NCBI RefSeq assembly: GCF_002901845.1
Contig: NZ_PPQE01000025.1
Span: 965,860 to 1,029,859 of the forward strand
Direction: 5' to 3'
Source: Staphylococcus hominis subsp. hominis
GTDB lineage: Bacteria; Bacillota; Bacilli; Staphylococcales; Staphylococcaceae
DNA length: 64,000 bases
The notes below the pieces were generated by a model that was given only the letters and a program-made list of their open reading frames with translations, was not told the origin of the DNA and did not search any database. Shown here one piece after another: positions 1 to 10,888 of the stretch (positions are counted from its first letter, which is position 1; each line of letters starts with the position of its first letter). The position numbers and the translations under genes are program-made.

Positions 1-1074
1 TATTGGTTATGCTGGATTATAACGGGAATGGCAGAAGTAACTGCAGTTGCCAAATATGTTAGTTTCTGGTTTCCAACTATACCAAACTGGATTACTGCTT
101 TATTTTGCGTATTAATATTAATGGTTTTTAACTTATTAAGTGCAAAATTATTTGGAGAATTAGAATTCTGGTTTGCTATTATTAAAATTATAACTATTAT
201 AGCTTTAATCGTCATTGGTGCAATAATGATTTTATTTGCTTATAAAACTCAATTTGGACATGCAAGTTTAACTAATCTTTATAAACATGGTATTTTTACC
301 AATGGAACTTCTGGTTTCTTTATGTCTTTCCAAATGGCTTTATTCTCATTTGTTGGTATTGAAATGATTGGGGTAACTGCTGGTGAAACTAAAAATCCAG
401 AAAAAACAATACCTAAAGCTATAGATGCAGTACCGATTAGAATTTTAATTTTCTATGTAGGTGCTTTAGCAGTCATTATGTCTATTATTCCTTGGGACAA
501 AGTGGATCCAAATGAGAGCCCATTTGTTAGATTGTTCTCATTAATTGGTATTCCATTTACAGCTGGATTAATTAACTTTGTAGTTTTAACTGCTGCTGCT
601 TCATCTTGTAATAGTGGTATCTTCTCAAATAGTCGTATGTTATTTGGATTATCTGAACAAAAACAAGCGCCTTCTATATTTAAAAGTACTAACAAGCAAG
701 GTGTACCACATATCGCAATTATTGTATCATCTGCGTTATTATTGGTGACAGCATTATTAAACTATATTTTTCCAAATGCAACGCTAGTATTTACATATGT
801 TACAACAATTTCAACAGTATTATTTATTATCGTGTGGGCTTTAATTATTTGGGCTTATATTAATTATCATAGAAAAAATCCTGAATTACATAAAAAAGCA
901 AAATTCAAACTTCCTGGTGGAAAATATATGGCCTATATTATTTTAGCATTCTTCTTATTTGTGTTTTGTTTACTATTTGTAAATGCAACAACAAGAAACG
1001 CTATTTTCTTAACACCTATTTGGTTTATTATTTTAGGTATTATGTATTTAAGATATAAAAAAGTAGCAAAATAA
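1..1074 (+). CDS. Amino-acid permease of the APC superfamily, C-terminal part
   Basis: The frame is open from the left edge, so the gene starts outside the window; 357 residues are visible. It is a very hydrophobic membrane protein with about ten transmembrane segments. The stretch FVGIEMIGVTAGETKNPEKT is the conserved signature of the AnsP/LysP/CycA amino-acid permeases, which import amino acids with protons. An ATG at 28 is internal (in-frame residues YWLCWIITG precede it), not the start. In S. aureus the gene next to pyk is annotated as a D-serine/D-alanine/glycine transporter; the substrate cannot be read from this fragment. A terminator hairpin follows at 1093-1132. Confidence 0.88.
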   Translation, partial: YWLCWIITGMAEVTAVAKYVSFWFPTIPNWITALFCVLILMVFNLLSAKLFGELEFWFAIIKIITIIALIVIGAIMILFAYKTQFGHASLTNLYKHGIFTNGTSGFFMSFQMALFSFVGIEMIGVTAGETKNPEKTIPKAIDAVPIRILIFYVGALAVIMSIIPWDKVDPNESPFVRLFSLIGIPFTAGLINFVVLTAAASSCNSGIFSNSRMLFGLSEQKQAPSIFKSTNKQGVPHIAIIVSSALLLVTALLNYIFPNATLVFTYVTTISTVLFIIVWALIIWAYINYHRKNPELHKKAKFKLPGGKYMAYIILAFFLFVFCLLFVNATTRNAIFLTPIWFIILGIMYLRYKKVAK

Positions 1075-1092
1075 CATTAAAATATCAATATG

Positions 1093-1132
1093 AAAAATGA
1101 CTGGAACAATTAATAATGTCCCAGTCATTTTT
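1093..1132 (+). terminator. Terminator after the amino-acid permease
   Basis: AAAATGACTGG and CCAGTCATTTTT form an 11-bp stem around a short AT-rich loop, ending in a T run, about 20 bases after the permease stop codon. Confidence 0.8.
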
Positions 1133-1195
1133 ATGTTAATGCAGTCGATGTCTGAATTGAAATACTCTTGTAACAAGCTTTTTCAACACTACTAT

Positions 1196-1270
1196 CCCCA
1201 ACATAGAGATTTTCTTAATGAAAATCTACGTTCAATGCAAGTTGGGACGACGAATACGGCTCTCTCCCAC
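1196..1270. repeat. Staphylococcal intergenic hairpin repeat
   Basis: CCCCAAC (1196-1202) pairs with GTTGGG (1241-1246), enclosing a second stem AGATTTTC/GAAAATCT (1207-1214 with 1220-1227). The following GTTGGGACGACGAATAC...CTCTCCCAC resembles the dispersed staphylococcal repeat with CCCCAACAyAGA...GCAAGTTGGG and GGGACGACGAA elements. This copy is somewhat degenerate. I identify it from memory of the family, not from a search. A small ORF across it (1097-1324) looks like a by-product. Confidence 0.6.
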
Positions 1271-1281
1271 TTTTTTCTAAT

Positions 1282-1370
1282 ATGTTTAAATAACATAAAA
1301 AAGAGCGAGAATTTTATCCATTAACATGTAACGTGGTTATTCCCGCTCTTCTAGCTTTCTATTTAAACAT
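1282..1370 (-). terminator. pyk terminator with nested outer stem
   Basis: Inner stem 1301-1312 with 1339-1350 (GAGCG/CGCTC core, one mismatch) is followed on the minus strand by TTTTTTA. A perfect outer 11-bp arm pair, ATGTTTAAATA (1282-1292) and TATTTAAACAT (1360-1370), encloses it. It lies just past the pyk stop. Confidence 0.75.
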
Positions 1371-1388
1371 ACTTATACAATTGTTTAA

Positions 1389-3149
1389 TTAAAGGACATT
1401 TGCATACCCTTCAAAAATTCTACCTTGATTTGCATCAACAGTAACTAATAAGTCATTTTTCAATTCTTTCGTTGCATTTTCAACACCAATAATAGTTGGG
1501 ATACCTTGTTCAAGCCCAACGATTGCACTTGGTGATGTTATACCGTTTTCTTCAGTAATTAAACCTGCAGCTTTTTCAACATATGGAACATAGCTTTCGT
1601 CTATTGAATTAGTCACAATAATTGATTGACTTAGGTCTTTTCCTTCTAAATCACTAGCAGTTTTAGAAATCACTGTTTTACCAGTTGTTGATCCACGACC
1701 AACACCTTGACCTTTAGCAATTTCATCACCTACTAAATGTAATTTCATCATATTAGTCGTACCTTTTTCACCAGTTGGAACGCCAGCAGTAATGATAATT
1801 AAATCACCATTACCAACTTTTTCAGTAGCAACAGCTGTTGCTACTGCATTATTTAATAAATCATCTGTTGTTTTACGTCCTTTTTTAACAACTGGATATG
1901 CACCCCATACTAGTGCTAATTGTCTTGCAGTATGTTCACTAGGTGTTACTGCAATAATATCTGAATGTGGACGATATTTAGAAATTGTAATCGCTGTTGA
2001 ACCACTTTCAGTTGCAGCTACAATTGCTTTAACATTTAAATTTAGAGCAGTATGTGCTACAGACACACCAATCGCATTTACTAATGATGTTTCTACTAAT
2101 TTAGTACGATCAGATAATAATTTTTTGTAATCTTGAGCAGCTTCAGCTGAAATTGCAATATTTCTCATTGTTTTAACTGCTTCTTCAGGATATTGTCCTG
2201 CAGCTGTTTCACCAGATAACATAACTGCATCTGTACCATCATAGATTGCATTAGCAACGTCACTTGCTTCAGCTCTTGTTGCACGTGGATTACGTTGCAT
2301 TGAATCAAGCATTTGAGTTGCAGTAATAACAGGTTTTCCTAATTTATTACATTTTCTAATTAAATCTTTTTGAACGATTGGCACAGATTCAGGTGGAATT
2401 TCAACACCCATGTCACCACGAGCAACCATTAAACCATCAGATACTTCTAAAATTTCTTCGATATTATCAATACCTTCTTGGTTTTCAATTTTAGGGAAGA
2501 TAGTAATATTATCATTATTTTCTTGTTCTAAAATTTCGCGAATATCTAATACATCACTAGGACGACGTACAAAGCTTGCTGCAATGTAATCAATATCTTC
2601 TTTAATACCAAATTTAATATCTGCAGCATCTTTATCAGTGATACCAGGTAAGTTTACTTTAACACCAGGTAAGTTTACACCTTTTTTATTTTTTAATTCA
2701 CCAGTGTTTAAGATATCACATTTAACTTCGCCTTTATCTTTATCAATATCTTTAACTTGTAATTCTACTAAACCATCATCTAATAAAATGTATGATCCAA
2801 TTTGAACATCATTAATTAAATCTTCATATGTGACTGAGAATTTCTCAGGTGTACCTTCAACTTGAGACATACTCACAATAACTTCTTTACCTTTTTCAAG
2901 TACAATTAAGCCGTCTTTCATATCATGTGTACGAATTTCAGGTCCTTTAGTATCTAATAAAATACCAATAGTTTTACCTAATTTTTTAGATACTTTACGA
3001 ATTGAATCAATACGTGCTTTATGTTCTTCATGACTACCATGAGAGAAATTTAAACGCGCAACGTTCATTCCAGCATTCATTAATTTTTCTAACATTTCCT
3101 CAGACTCTGAAGCAGGTCCTATAGTACATACAATTTTAGTCTTTCTCAT
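1389..3149 (-). CDS. pyk: Pyruvate kinase
   Basis: Converts phosphoenolpyruvate and ADP to pyruvate and ATP, the last step of glycolysis. The 586-residue length is that of the Bacillus/Staphylococcus form, which carries an extra C-terminal domain related to PEP-utilising enzymes (about residues 480-586). Visible landmarks are the N-terminal [13 protein letters not shown], the catalytic lysine K220 in [10 protein letters not shown], the metal/substrate loop [12 protein letters not shown] (241-252) and TATQMLDSM (276-284). The ribosome binding site AGGAGGC lies just upstream. It follows pfkA by 17 bases and is almost certainly co-transcribed with it; a terminator follows at 1282-1370. Confidence 0.98.
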   Translation of the reverse strand: MRKTKIVCTIGPASESEEMLEKLMNAGMNVARLNFSHGSHEEHKARIDSIRKVSKKLGKTIGILLDTKGPEIRTHDMKDGLIVLEKGKEVIVSMSQVEGTPEKFSVTYEDLINDVQIGSYILLDDGLVELQVKDIDKDKGEVKCDILNTGELKNKKGVNLPGVKVNLPGITDKDAADIKFGIKEDIDYIAASFVRRPSDVLDIREILEQENNDNITIFPKIENQEGIDNIEEILEVSDGLMVARGDMGVEIPPESVPIVQKDLIRKCNKLGKPVITATQMLDSMQRNPRATRAEASDVANAIYDGTDAVMLSGETAAGQYPEEAVKTMRNIAISAEAAQDYKKLLSDRTKLVETSLVNAIGVSVAHTALNLNVKAIVAATESGSTAITISKYRPHSDIIAVTPSEHTARQLALVWGAYPVVKKGRKTTDDLLNNAVATAVATEKVGNGDLIIITAGVPTGEKGTTNMMKLHLVGDEIAKGQGVGRGSTTGKTVISKTASDLEGKDLSQSIIVTNSIDESYVPYVEKAAGLITEENGITSPSAIVGLEQGIPTIIGVENATKELKNDLLVTVDANQGRIFEGYANVL

Positions 3150-3166
3150 TATAAAAGCCTCCTAAA

Positions 3167-4189
<1,023 letters not shown>

Positions 4190-4227
4190 TTATTATCTAT
4201 TCCATTAATATTAATAGATTATATATA

Positions 4228-4241
4228 TGTAAACGTTTTAA
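4228..4241. promoter_or_regulatory. Possible weak CcpA (cre) site upstream of pfkA
   Basis: TGTAAACGTTTTAA matches the cre consensus TGWAANCGNTNWCA except for one position (A for C near the end). It lies between the accA terminator and pfkA, where the pfkA promoter must be. AT-rich sequence makes chance matches likely. Confidence 0.3.
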
Positions 4242-4261
4242 ATTTTTAATTTAATTTATAT

Positions 4262-4301
4262 AAAAAAATGACTAGAAATTTAATTAAAATTTCTAGTCAT
4301 T
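4262..4301 (-). terminator. accA terminator
   Basis: AATGACTAGAAATTT and AAATTTCTAGTCATT form a long perfect stem (4267-4301), and on the minus strand it is followed by a TTTTTTT run. It lies six bases after the accA stop codon. Confidence 0.9.
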
Positions 4302-4306
4302 CTGTG

Positions 4307-5251
4307 TTAATTAATAAAAGTACCAATATTTCTAAACTTATTAAATCGATGATTCGCTAAAGCTTGTCCATCTAATTTATTTAATTCATTAAGCTGATGA
4401 ATAAAAGATTGTTTAATTTGTTTTGCTTGAAAAACGATGTCTTTATGAGCGCCACCTTGTGGTTCAGTAATAACTTCATCTATCACGTTTAATTCCAGTA
4501 AATCTTTTGCAGTAATTTTCATCGTTTCAGCAGCCATTTTTGCTAAAGAGCTATCTTTCCAAAGTAATGCTGCCGCCCCTTCTGGAGAAATAACAGAATA
4601 AGTACTATTTTCAAGCATTAATAATTTATTAGTTATACCAATACCAAGCGCACCACCACTTCCACCTTCACCGATGACAACACCAATCACAGGTACTTTA
4701 AGCGAAGCCATCTCAATTAAATTTTTCGCAATTGATTCACTTTGCCCTCGTTCTTCAGCGGCTTTTCCCGGATATGCACCTTTCGTATCAATAAACGTAA
4801 AAATAGGACGCTTAAATTTTTCAGCTTGTTTCATTAAGCGTAAAGCTTTACGGTAACCTTCAGGATGAGCCATTCCAAAATTACGATAAATATTATCTTT
4901 AGTATCTTTCCCTCGTTGCTGACCTATGATAGTTACCGGTTGATTGTTGAGATATCCTATTCCACCAATCATCGCAGGATCATCTCTAAAATTACGATCT
5001 CCATGTAATTCAATGAATGAGTCGAAGATATATGGAATATAATCAAGTGTTGTAGGTCTTTCTTGAAGTCTTGCAATTTGTACTCGATCCCAAGGTTTTA
5101 AATTGGTATATATTTTTTTTCTTTCTCTTTCCAAAGAGGCTTCTAACAAGTCAATTTCATCTTGTAAGTCGACGTCATTTTTTTCTTGAGATTCCTTCAA
5201 TGAATTAATCTTTTCTTTAATCTCATATAAAGATTTCTCGAAATCAAGCAT
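4307..5251 (-). CDS. accA: Acetyl-CoA carboxylase carboxyltransferase subunit alpha
   Basis: With AccD it moves the carboxyl group from biotin-carrier protein to acetyl-CoA, making malonyl-CoA for fatty-acid synthesis. 314 residues, full length. An N-terminal charged helix (1-60) is followed by the crotonase-like carboxyltransferase fold, with [20 protein letters not shown], the KGAYPG(K)AAEERGQS loop and [12 protein letters not shown]. The AGAGGTGAA ribosome site is inside the end of accD, and the start overlaps the accD stop by eight bases, so the two subunits are translationally coupled, as expected for a 1:1 complex. Confidence 0.98.
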   Translation of the reverse strand: MLDFEKSLYEIKEKINSLKESQEKNDVDLQDEIDLLEASLERERKKIYTNLKPWDRVQIARLQERPTTLDYIPYIFDSFIELHGDRNFRDDPAMIGGIGYLNNQPVTIIGQQRGKDTKDNIYRNFGMAHPEGYRKALRLMKQAEKFKRPIFTFIDTKGAYPGKAAEERGQSESIAKNLIEMASLKVPVIGVVIGEGGSGGALGIGITNKLLMLENSTYSVISPEGAAALLWKDSSLAKMAAETMKITAKDLLELNVIDEVITEPQGGAHKDIVFQAKQIKQSFIHQLNELNKLDGQALANHRFNKFRNIGTFIN

Positions 5252-6110
5252 TCGTCTTCACCTCTTGATGTAGTTTTAAAATTTCAGAAAGTGTTGCTTT
5301 CATGTCTTTTCTATGCACAACTTTATCTAATTGACCATGTTCTAATAAAAACTCAGCAGTTTGAAAATCTTCCGGCAATTTTTCGTTAATTGTTTGTTCT
5401 ATCACTCTACGTCCAGCAAAACCGATTAAAGCTTTAGGTTCGCTTAGGTTAATATCACCCACAGAAGCAAAACTAGCTGATACACCACCAGTAGTAGGAT
5501 GTGTTAAATATGAAACATATAATAATCCAGCATCAGAATGTCGTTTTAATGATACACTTGTTTTTCCCATTTGCATTAATGAAATAATACCTTCTTGCAT
5601 TCTGGCACCACCACTTGCAGAAAATAATACAAATGGTAACCGATGTTCAGTACAATAATCAACGATTCTACAGATTTTTTCCCCTACGACTGAACCCATA
5701 CTTCCCATTCTAAATCGTGAGTCCATGACTGCAATACCATATTTCACGCCATCTAATTCTGCTGTACCAGTTACGATGGCTTCATTTAAACCCGTTTTCT
5801 TTTGATCTTTTTCGACTTTTTCTTGATAGCCAGGAAAATCCAAAGGATTAGAAGAAACCATTTCTTTATCGAATTCTTTGAACGAATTTTCATCTGAAAT
5901 AGCTTCTATTCTTTTGTACGCAGGAAGTGCAATATGATGATCACAATTAAAGCATACATTTAAATTTTCAGTTAGTTCTTTTGTATACATTATTTTTTTA
6001 CAATTAGGACATTTAGTCATGATGCCTGCTGGTACGTCATTTTGTTTAGAATCCGGTACCGTTAAATATTTCTTTTTTTTACTACTTCTATTAAAAAAAT
6101 CTTTAAACAT
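5244..6110 (-). CDS. accD: Acetyl-CoA carboxylase carboxyltransferase subunit beta
   Basis: Partner of AccA in malonyl-CoA synthesis. The start at 6110 ([15 protein letters not shown]) gives 288 residues and sits behind a perfect GGAGG at 6118-6122; the in-frame ATG at 6137 would put the ribosome site inside the gene. The N-terminal zinc ribbon has C34, C37, C53 and C56 (C-x2-C-x15-C-x2-C), followed by the carboxyltransferase core with [12 protein letters not shown] and [13 protein letters not shown]. Upstream lies the malic-enzyme fossil rather than an intact neighbour, so accDA probably has its own promoter in, or reads through, 6111-6695. Confidence 0.98.
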   Translation of the reverse strand: MFKDFFNRSSKKKKYLTVPDSKQNDVPAGIMTKCPNCKKIMYTKELTENLNVCFNCDHHIALPAYKRIEAISDENSFKEFDKEMVSSNPLDFPGYQEKVEKDQKKTGLNEAIVTGTAELDGVKYGIAVMDSRFRMGSMGSVVGEKICRIVDYCTEHRLPFVLFSASGGARMQEGIISLMQMGKTSVSLKRHSDAGLLYVSYLTHPTTGGVSASFASVGDINLSEPKALIGFAGRRVIEQTINEKLPEDFQTAEFLLEHGQLDKVVHRKDMKATLSEILKLHQEVKTNA

Positions 6111-6179
6111 GCGTAAACCTCCGCATAACTCACTCAATAATTTCGTTATTTTAAATAGTTACTTTTAAATTCGCTTACT

Positions 6180-6502
6180 TTATTTTAAATCTATTAACTT
6201 CATTGTTTTATCATATACTTATTGGAAATCTACTTCAATACATGCAACACCTAATTCTATAACAGATCGTGTTAAATCTCGTGTCACTGATGGTGCCACT
6301 CTTTAATCGAAAGGAGTAGTTTCAATATCTAAGATATCTTTAAAAATACCTAGAAAAGCTAATATCTTATTAACTTGATTTGAAAAATAAGGTCGTCTCG
6401 TTCCTACTACTTTAGCACTACTTCTTTCGCATCATCAGGTTTGATTTCTAATTTACCTTGATTCTCTTTATGCATTTGTAATGCATCGTCTCTTAAAGAC
6501 AT
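6180..6502 (-). pseudogene. Malic enzyme fossil with internal deletions, frameshift and stops
   Basis: In S. aureus an NAD(P)-dependent malic enzyme gene occupies exactly this place, between dnaE and accD. On the minus strand from the ATG at 6502 the sequence reads MSLRDDALQMHKENQGKLEI, the N-terminus of that enzyme. It then jumps directly to PDDAKE and, one frame over, GTRRPYFSNQVNKILAFLGI, a segment from its late middle, and later (after a further gap and a TAA) RVAPSVTRDLTRSVIELGVA, near its C-terminus. The frame continues through another TAA to a stop at 6180-6182. Only about 100 of roughly 400 codons remain, so the gene is dead. The identification rests on remembered family sequence and synteny. 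Confidence 0.85.
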
Positions 6503-6695
6503 TCAATCAAATTCTAATTGATTTATAATTAAATTACTTTTGAAAAGAGGGATTTTTGTAACAATTAAGTTCAATTTTAAAAATCTTTTTATATGTTACA
6601 TGTTATTAAATCAAGAGATAAAAAAATCAATAAAATTATTAATTCTTCTTTATAACCATCAACTAACTATATCATAATTTTTTTGCATATAAAAG
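6503..6695. other. Gap between the malic-enzyme fossil and dnaE
   Basis: AT-rich non-coding sequence after the dnaE stop. I see no convincing terminator hairpin. Several TTGATT and TAATA-like elements on the minus strand could be promoter parts for the fossil or accDA, but none forms a clean pair with 17-base spacing. Confidence 0.4.
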
Positions 6696-9600
6696 TTATA
6701 TAATTCTGATGTCACTTGGCTTGAACATCTTTATAAACCTTTCGACTTGTTCCATTTCTTTTTGTAAAAATCCTAAAGATTGAGTTTGTTGTTGCATTTC
6801 ATTAAATAAAACTACTTCTAAATCGTTATGTGTAGTCTGATCTATTAAAAATGATTTAATATCTTCTAATTGATTGACGTTTTTAATCACTATTTGTTTG
6901 GCTTGAGATAATTTGTTATTTTCAAAGTCGTTAATTGTATCCATATTTTGAATGATAATTTGTCTCTTTTGATTTCGTTCTTCAAATTTGCCATGAACGA
7001 CTAGAATATCATTTTGTTGTTGAATCATTGTCTCATATTGTTTGTACTTATCTGGAAACAAAACACCATCAATAGTGGTTCTACCATCATCTAGAACTAA
7101 GAACGCCATATGTTGTCCAGTTTTTGTTCTTATTTGCTTAAATTGATTAACCTGAACAAGTATAGGTTGATAATCTAAACTATTCTTAATCGTAAAAATA
7201 CCTAAATATTGTTTGATATAAAATAGTTTTTCAACTGGATGGTTAGAAATATAAAATCCTAAGTATTCTTTTTCATAAGCACTAATGATTTGATCACTGA
7301 ATTCTTCTTTATCTTCATAGGATTGCTTTGGTGTTAACATATTAAATAAAAATTCATCTTGTTCAACATTCGAAACTTGATCGATAACTTCGTCAATTGT
7401 AGATAATAGTGTTGATCTAGTTTTACCAAATGAATCAAATGCGCCCACACATATTAATGCTTCTAACAATTTTCTAGTTTTAATTCTTTTAGGAATTCTT
7501 CTGGTGAAATCAAAAAAGTCTTTATACAATCCATTTTCAATTCGTTCGTCTACTATAGATTTGACGCTTTGATATCCGACACCTTTTATTGCGCCCAACG
7601 ATAAATAAATATTTTTTTCTGTCGCTTTGTAAAACCAATGACTTTTATTAATATCTGGAGGTAAAATATTTAAACTTTGAGTTTTAGCTTCTTCTATTAT
7701 TATTGCCGTTTTTGTTTCATTACCTATAACATTACTAAGAATATTCGCGTAGAAATAATTAGGATAATGCACTTTTAAATAAGCCATGATATATGCAATT
7801 TTAGAATAACTCACCGCATGAGCTCTAGGAAAACCATAATCCGCAAATTTTAATATTAGTTCGAAAATACGTTCACTAATTGATGCATCATAATTATTAC
7901 TTACAGCCCCTTCAATAAAGTGTTGACGTTCACTTTCTAGGATAGCTCTATTTTTTTTACTCATTGCACGTCTTAATATATCTGCTTGACCATAACTAAA
8001 ATTAGCGAATTGACTAGCAATTTGCATGATTTGTTCTTGATAAATAATGACGCCATATGTCTTCTTTAAAATAGGCTCCAAATCAGGATGTAAGTATTTA
8101 ATGTCACTTTGACGATGTCTTCTTGATATGTATGTAGGTATTTCTTGCATTGGACCGGGTCTATACAATGATGTTACAGCAACAATATCTTCAAAGTGTT
8201 CAGGCTGTAATTCCATCAATACTTTTCTAACACCTTCTGATTCTAATTGAAATATACCTGTAGTGTTTCCTAGAGACAATAATTTAAATACTTTTTGATC
8301 ATTAAAAGGGAGTCGTTCTATATCGATATCAATATTTAAATCTTTTTTTACTTGAGTGATAATTTGATGAATAATTGATAAATTTCTAAGACCAAGAAAA
8401 TCAATTTTTAATAAACCTAATCGTTCTGCTTCAGTCATTGTCCATTGAGTCAATATACCTGTATCCCCCATTGTTAAAGGAGCAAAATGATACAATGGTT
8501 TATCATTAATAATTATTCCTGCAGCATGGGTAGATGTATGACGTGGTAAGCCCTCTAGTTTTTTACTAATTTCAAACCATTTTTCATGACGATAACTTTT
8601 ATGAACAAATGCTTTAAATTTTTCATTTTGATAGGCTTCTTCTAGTGTAATACCTAATTGATGTGGGATTAAATTCGATATTTCATTTAACGTTTTTTCG
8701 TCAAAACCAATAATACGGCCTACATCTCTCGCTACAGCCCTTGCTAATAAGTGACCAAAAGTGACGATGCCCGATACGTGATATTGACCATACTTTTCTT
8801 GTACGTACTGAATCACTTTTTCTCTTCTCGTATCCTCAAAATCAATATCAATATCTGGCATAGTGACACGTTCTGGATTTAAAAAGCGCTCGAATAATAA
8901 ATCAAATTTAATTGGATCAATAGTCGTGATACCTAATAAGTAACTAACTAAAGATCCTGCAGATGAACCACGTCCAGGTCCAACCATCACATCATGCGTT
9001 TTAGCAAAATGTATTAAGTCGCTCACTATCAAAAAATAATCTTCGAATCCCATATTCGTTATTATTGAATATTCATGATGTAATCGGTCAATATATCGCT
9101 GATCTTTATCTAATTTAAATTCTTTAAGATTATATTTTAACTTTTCTAAAAGATAGGATTTAGCACTTTGTTGATTGGGCGTTTTAAAGTTAGGCAATAG
9201 ATTTTGATGGTATTGAATTTCTGCGTTACACTCATCAGCTAAAGCCTTTGTATTAGCTATTATTTTTTCAGACAACTGAAGTTCTTTAATATTTTCACTA
9301 GTTGGAAAATATTCATGAGCATCCTTGATATCATTTACTAAATCCAATTTTGTATTGTTTTTTATTGCTTTTAATGCAAGTATTGTATCTGCATCTTCAG
9401 GATTTAAATATCTTGCATTATTAAGAAAGACAATTTTATCGTCTGAAAAATCTAATTGACTTGTATGATTTATAAATACTGACTCATTATTCTTTAGTGT
9501 TTGAATTAACGATTGATGAGACGCATTAGCATCTTTAAAAACAATAGCAAGATGGTAACTATATTTTTGTAGCCATTTTAGGGGTATCGTAGTCTTTTGT

Positions 9601-9899
9601 TTCATATTAATTGCAGAAGAAAGTTGATACAGAGCATGGAGACCTTCATTATTCTTTGCGAATAATATGGTTTCAATTGTGCTAATTTCATCAGAAACCA
9701 TTACAGTCATTCCAAATATTGGCTTAATTCCCTCATTAACACATGCGTCATAAAACTTAGGGAAGCCATATAATACGTTCGTATCCGTAATTGCAAGTGC
9801 TTGATATCCATTTGCTTTTGCCTTTGATACGACATCGTTAATTTTTAAACTTGAATATAATAAATCATATGTTGAATGAATATTCAAATGTACAAACAT
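6696..9899 (-). CDS. dnaE: DNA polymerase III subunit alpha (DnaE)
   Basis: The second replicative polymerase of low-GC Gram-positives, which extends RNA primers before PolC takes over. 1067 residues, normal for staphylococcal DnaE. The N-terminal PHP domain starts MFVHLNIHSTYDLLYSS. The catalytic palm contains GPGRGSSAGSLVSYLLG and the metal-binding aspartates PDIDIDFED near residue 348. Next come the fingers with YQEQIMQIA and FPRAHAVSYSKIAY, a helix-hairpin-helix-like segment and a C-terminal OB domain. GAAAGGAAG precedes the ATG. nrnA lies 20 bases upstream and is probably co-transcribed. Confidence 0.97.
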   Translation of the reverse strand: MFVHLNIHSTYDLLYSSLKINDVVSKAKANGYQALAITDTNVLYGFPKFYDACVNEGIKPIFGMTVMVSDEISTIETILFAKNNEGLHALYQLSSAINMKQKTTIPLKWLQKYSYHLAIVFKDANASHQSLIQTLKNNESVFINHTSQLDFSDDKIVFLNNARYLNPEDADTILALKAIKNNTKLDLVNDIKDAHEYFPTSENIKELQLSEKIIANTKALADECNAEIQYHQNLLPNFKTPNQQSAKSYLLEKLKYNLKEFKLDKDQRYIDRLHHEYSIITNMGFEDYFLIVSDLIHFAKTHDVMVGPGRGSSAGSLVSYLLGITTIDPIKFDLLFERFLNPERVTMPDIDIDFEDTRREKVIQYVQEKYGQYHVSGIVTFGHLLARAVARDVGRIIGFDEKTLNEISNLIPHQLGITLEEAYQNEKFKAFVHKSYRHEKWFEISKKLEGLPRHTSTHAAGIIINDKPLYHFAPLTMGDTGILTQWTMTEAERLGLLKIDFLGLRNLSIIHQIITQVKKDLNIDIDIERLPFNDQKVFKLLSLGNTTGIFQLESEGVRKVLMELQPEHFEDIVAVTSLYRPGPMQEIPTYISRRHRQSDIKYLHPDLEPILKKTYGVIIYQEQIMQIASQFANFSYGQADILRRAMSKKNRAILESERQHFIEGAVSNNYDASISERIFELILKFADYGFPRAHAVSYSKIAYIMAYLKVHYPNYFYANILSNVIGNETKTAIIIEEAKTQSLNILPPDINKSHWFYKATEKNIYLSLGAIKGVGYQSVKSIVDERIENGLYKDFFDFTRRIPKRIKTRKLLEALICVGAFDSFGKTRSTLLSTIDEVIDQVSNVEQDEFLFNMLTPKQSYEDKEEFSDQIISAYEKEYLGFYISNHPVEKLFYIKQYLGIFTIKNSLDYQPILVQVNQFKQIRTKTGQHMAFLVLDDGRTTIDGVLFPDKYKQYETMIQQQNDILVVHGKFEERNQKRQIIIQNMDTINDFENNKLSQAKQIVIKNVNQLEDIKSFLIDQTTHNDLEVVLFNEMQQQTQSLGFLQKEMEQVERFIKMFKPSDIRII

Positions 9900-9919
9900 G
9901 TATGACTTCCTTTCGTAAT

Positions 9920-10858
9920 TTATAGTTTTTGGCGCAAGGCTTCACCTAAAATCTCAAATTGTTCCCAATTTTCAACAGAGACTCCAGATGCATTTGGATG
10001 TCCTCCACCGCCAAATTGATTAGCTATATCATTGATAGTAATTCCTTTAGAACGTAATCGACATCTAATTTGATCACCTTCATCAACACCAAACATCCAT
10101 ATTTTTAGACCTTTGATATCCGCTACAGTGTTAACAAACTGAGATGCTTCGTTAGGTGCAATTTGAAATCTGTTTAGGACATCTTTAGTAATCTTTATTT
10201 GACAATATTGATGATTTTCACTTAATTGGAAATTTTGCAAAATATATCCTTGAAATGGCATAAGTTTTGGATCTTTCTCACCCAATTGATTTAATACATC
10301 ATTATGATTAAATGGAAATTCTAGCAAACGACTAGCAACATTCATAGTATGTGGTGTGGTATTACTAAATAAAAAACGACCTGTGTCTCCGACAATTCCT
10401 AAATATAGAACACGTGCGACAGATTCATCGATAATATTAATATCATTAAAATGTGTAATAAAATCAAAAATAATTTCACTGGTTGAACTTGCATTGGTAT
10501 CGACATAATTTATTCTGCCATATTGATCAGTAGCAGGATGGTGATCAATTTTAATTAAATCTTTGCCTTGATTAAATCTCTGATCATCAATACGAGGTGC
10601 ATTTGCTGTGTCACAAACAATCACTAGAGCGTTTTGATACATATCATCTCTAACTCTGTCTAAGTCCCCTATAAATGCTAAAGAAGATTGTGGTTGTCCA
10701 ACTGCATAAATAGACTTTTCTGGAAATTTACATTGCAAATAATATTTTAAGCCTAACTGTGAACCATATGCATCTGGATCAGGTCGAACGTGTCTATGAA
10801 TAATAACAGTTTCATATTTATCAATTTCATTCATTATTTTATTAAAAATTTCTACCAT
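9920..10858 (-). CDS. nrnA: DHH-family phosphoesterase: nanoRNase / pAp phosphatase
   Basis: NrnA enzymes degrade 2-5 nucleotide RNA fragments and dephosphorylate 3'-phosphoadenosine 5'-phosphate. 312 residues, full length. Family motifs in order: [16 protein letters not shown] (motif I), VCDTAN (II), KIDHHP (the DHH motif, about 103-108), [13 protein letters not shown], and the DHHA1 nucleotide-binding [10 protein letters not shown] near the C-terminus. The gene sits between the YtoI-type regulator and dnaE with short spacers on both sides, suggesting one transcript. Cytosolic. Confidence 0.95.
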   Translation of the reverse strand: MVEIFNKIMNEIDKYETVIIHRHVRPDPDAYGSQLGLKYYLQCKFPEKSIYAVGQPQSSLAFIGDLDRVRDDMYQNALVIVCDTANAPRIDDQRFNQGKDLIKIDHHPATDQYGRINYVDTNASSTSEIIFDFITHFNDINIIDESVARVLYLGIVGDTGRFLFSNTTPHTMNVASRLLEFPFNHNDVLNQLGEKDPKLMPFQGYILQNFQLSENHQYCQIKITKDVLNRFQIAPNEASQFVNTVADIKGLKIWMFGVDEGDQIRCRLRSKGITINDIANQFGGGGHPNASGVSVENWEQFEILGEALRQKL

Positions 10859-10888
10859 TTCTTTTCTCCTTTAATTTCAAAAACTATT

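Noticed and set aside
1097..1324. 75-residue plus-strand ORF between the permease and pyk
   Set aside because: It runs through a terminator, the dispersed hairpin repeat and the pyk terminator, and has no ribosome binding site; composition is that of structured non-coding DNA.
1792..2130. Long ORFs antisense to pyk, ald, fhs, aroA and other genes
   Set aside because: They mirror conserved minus-strand genes, with no ribosome sites or family features; typical shadows of codon-biased genes.
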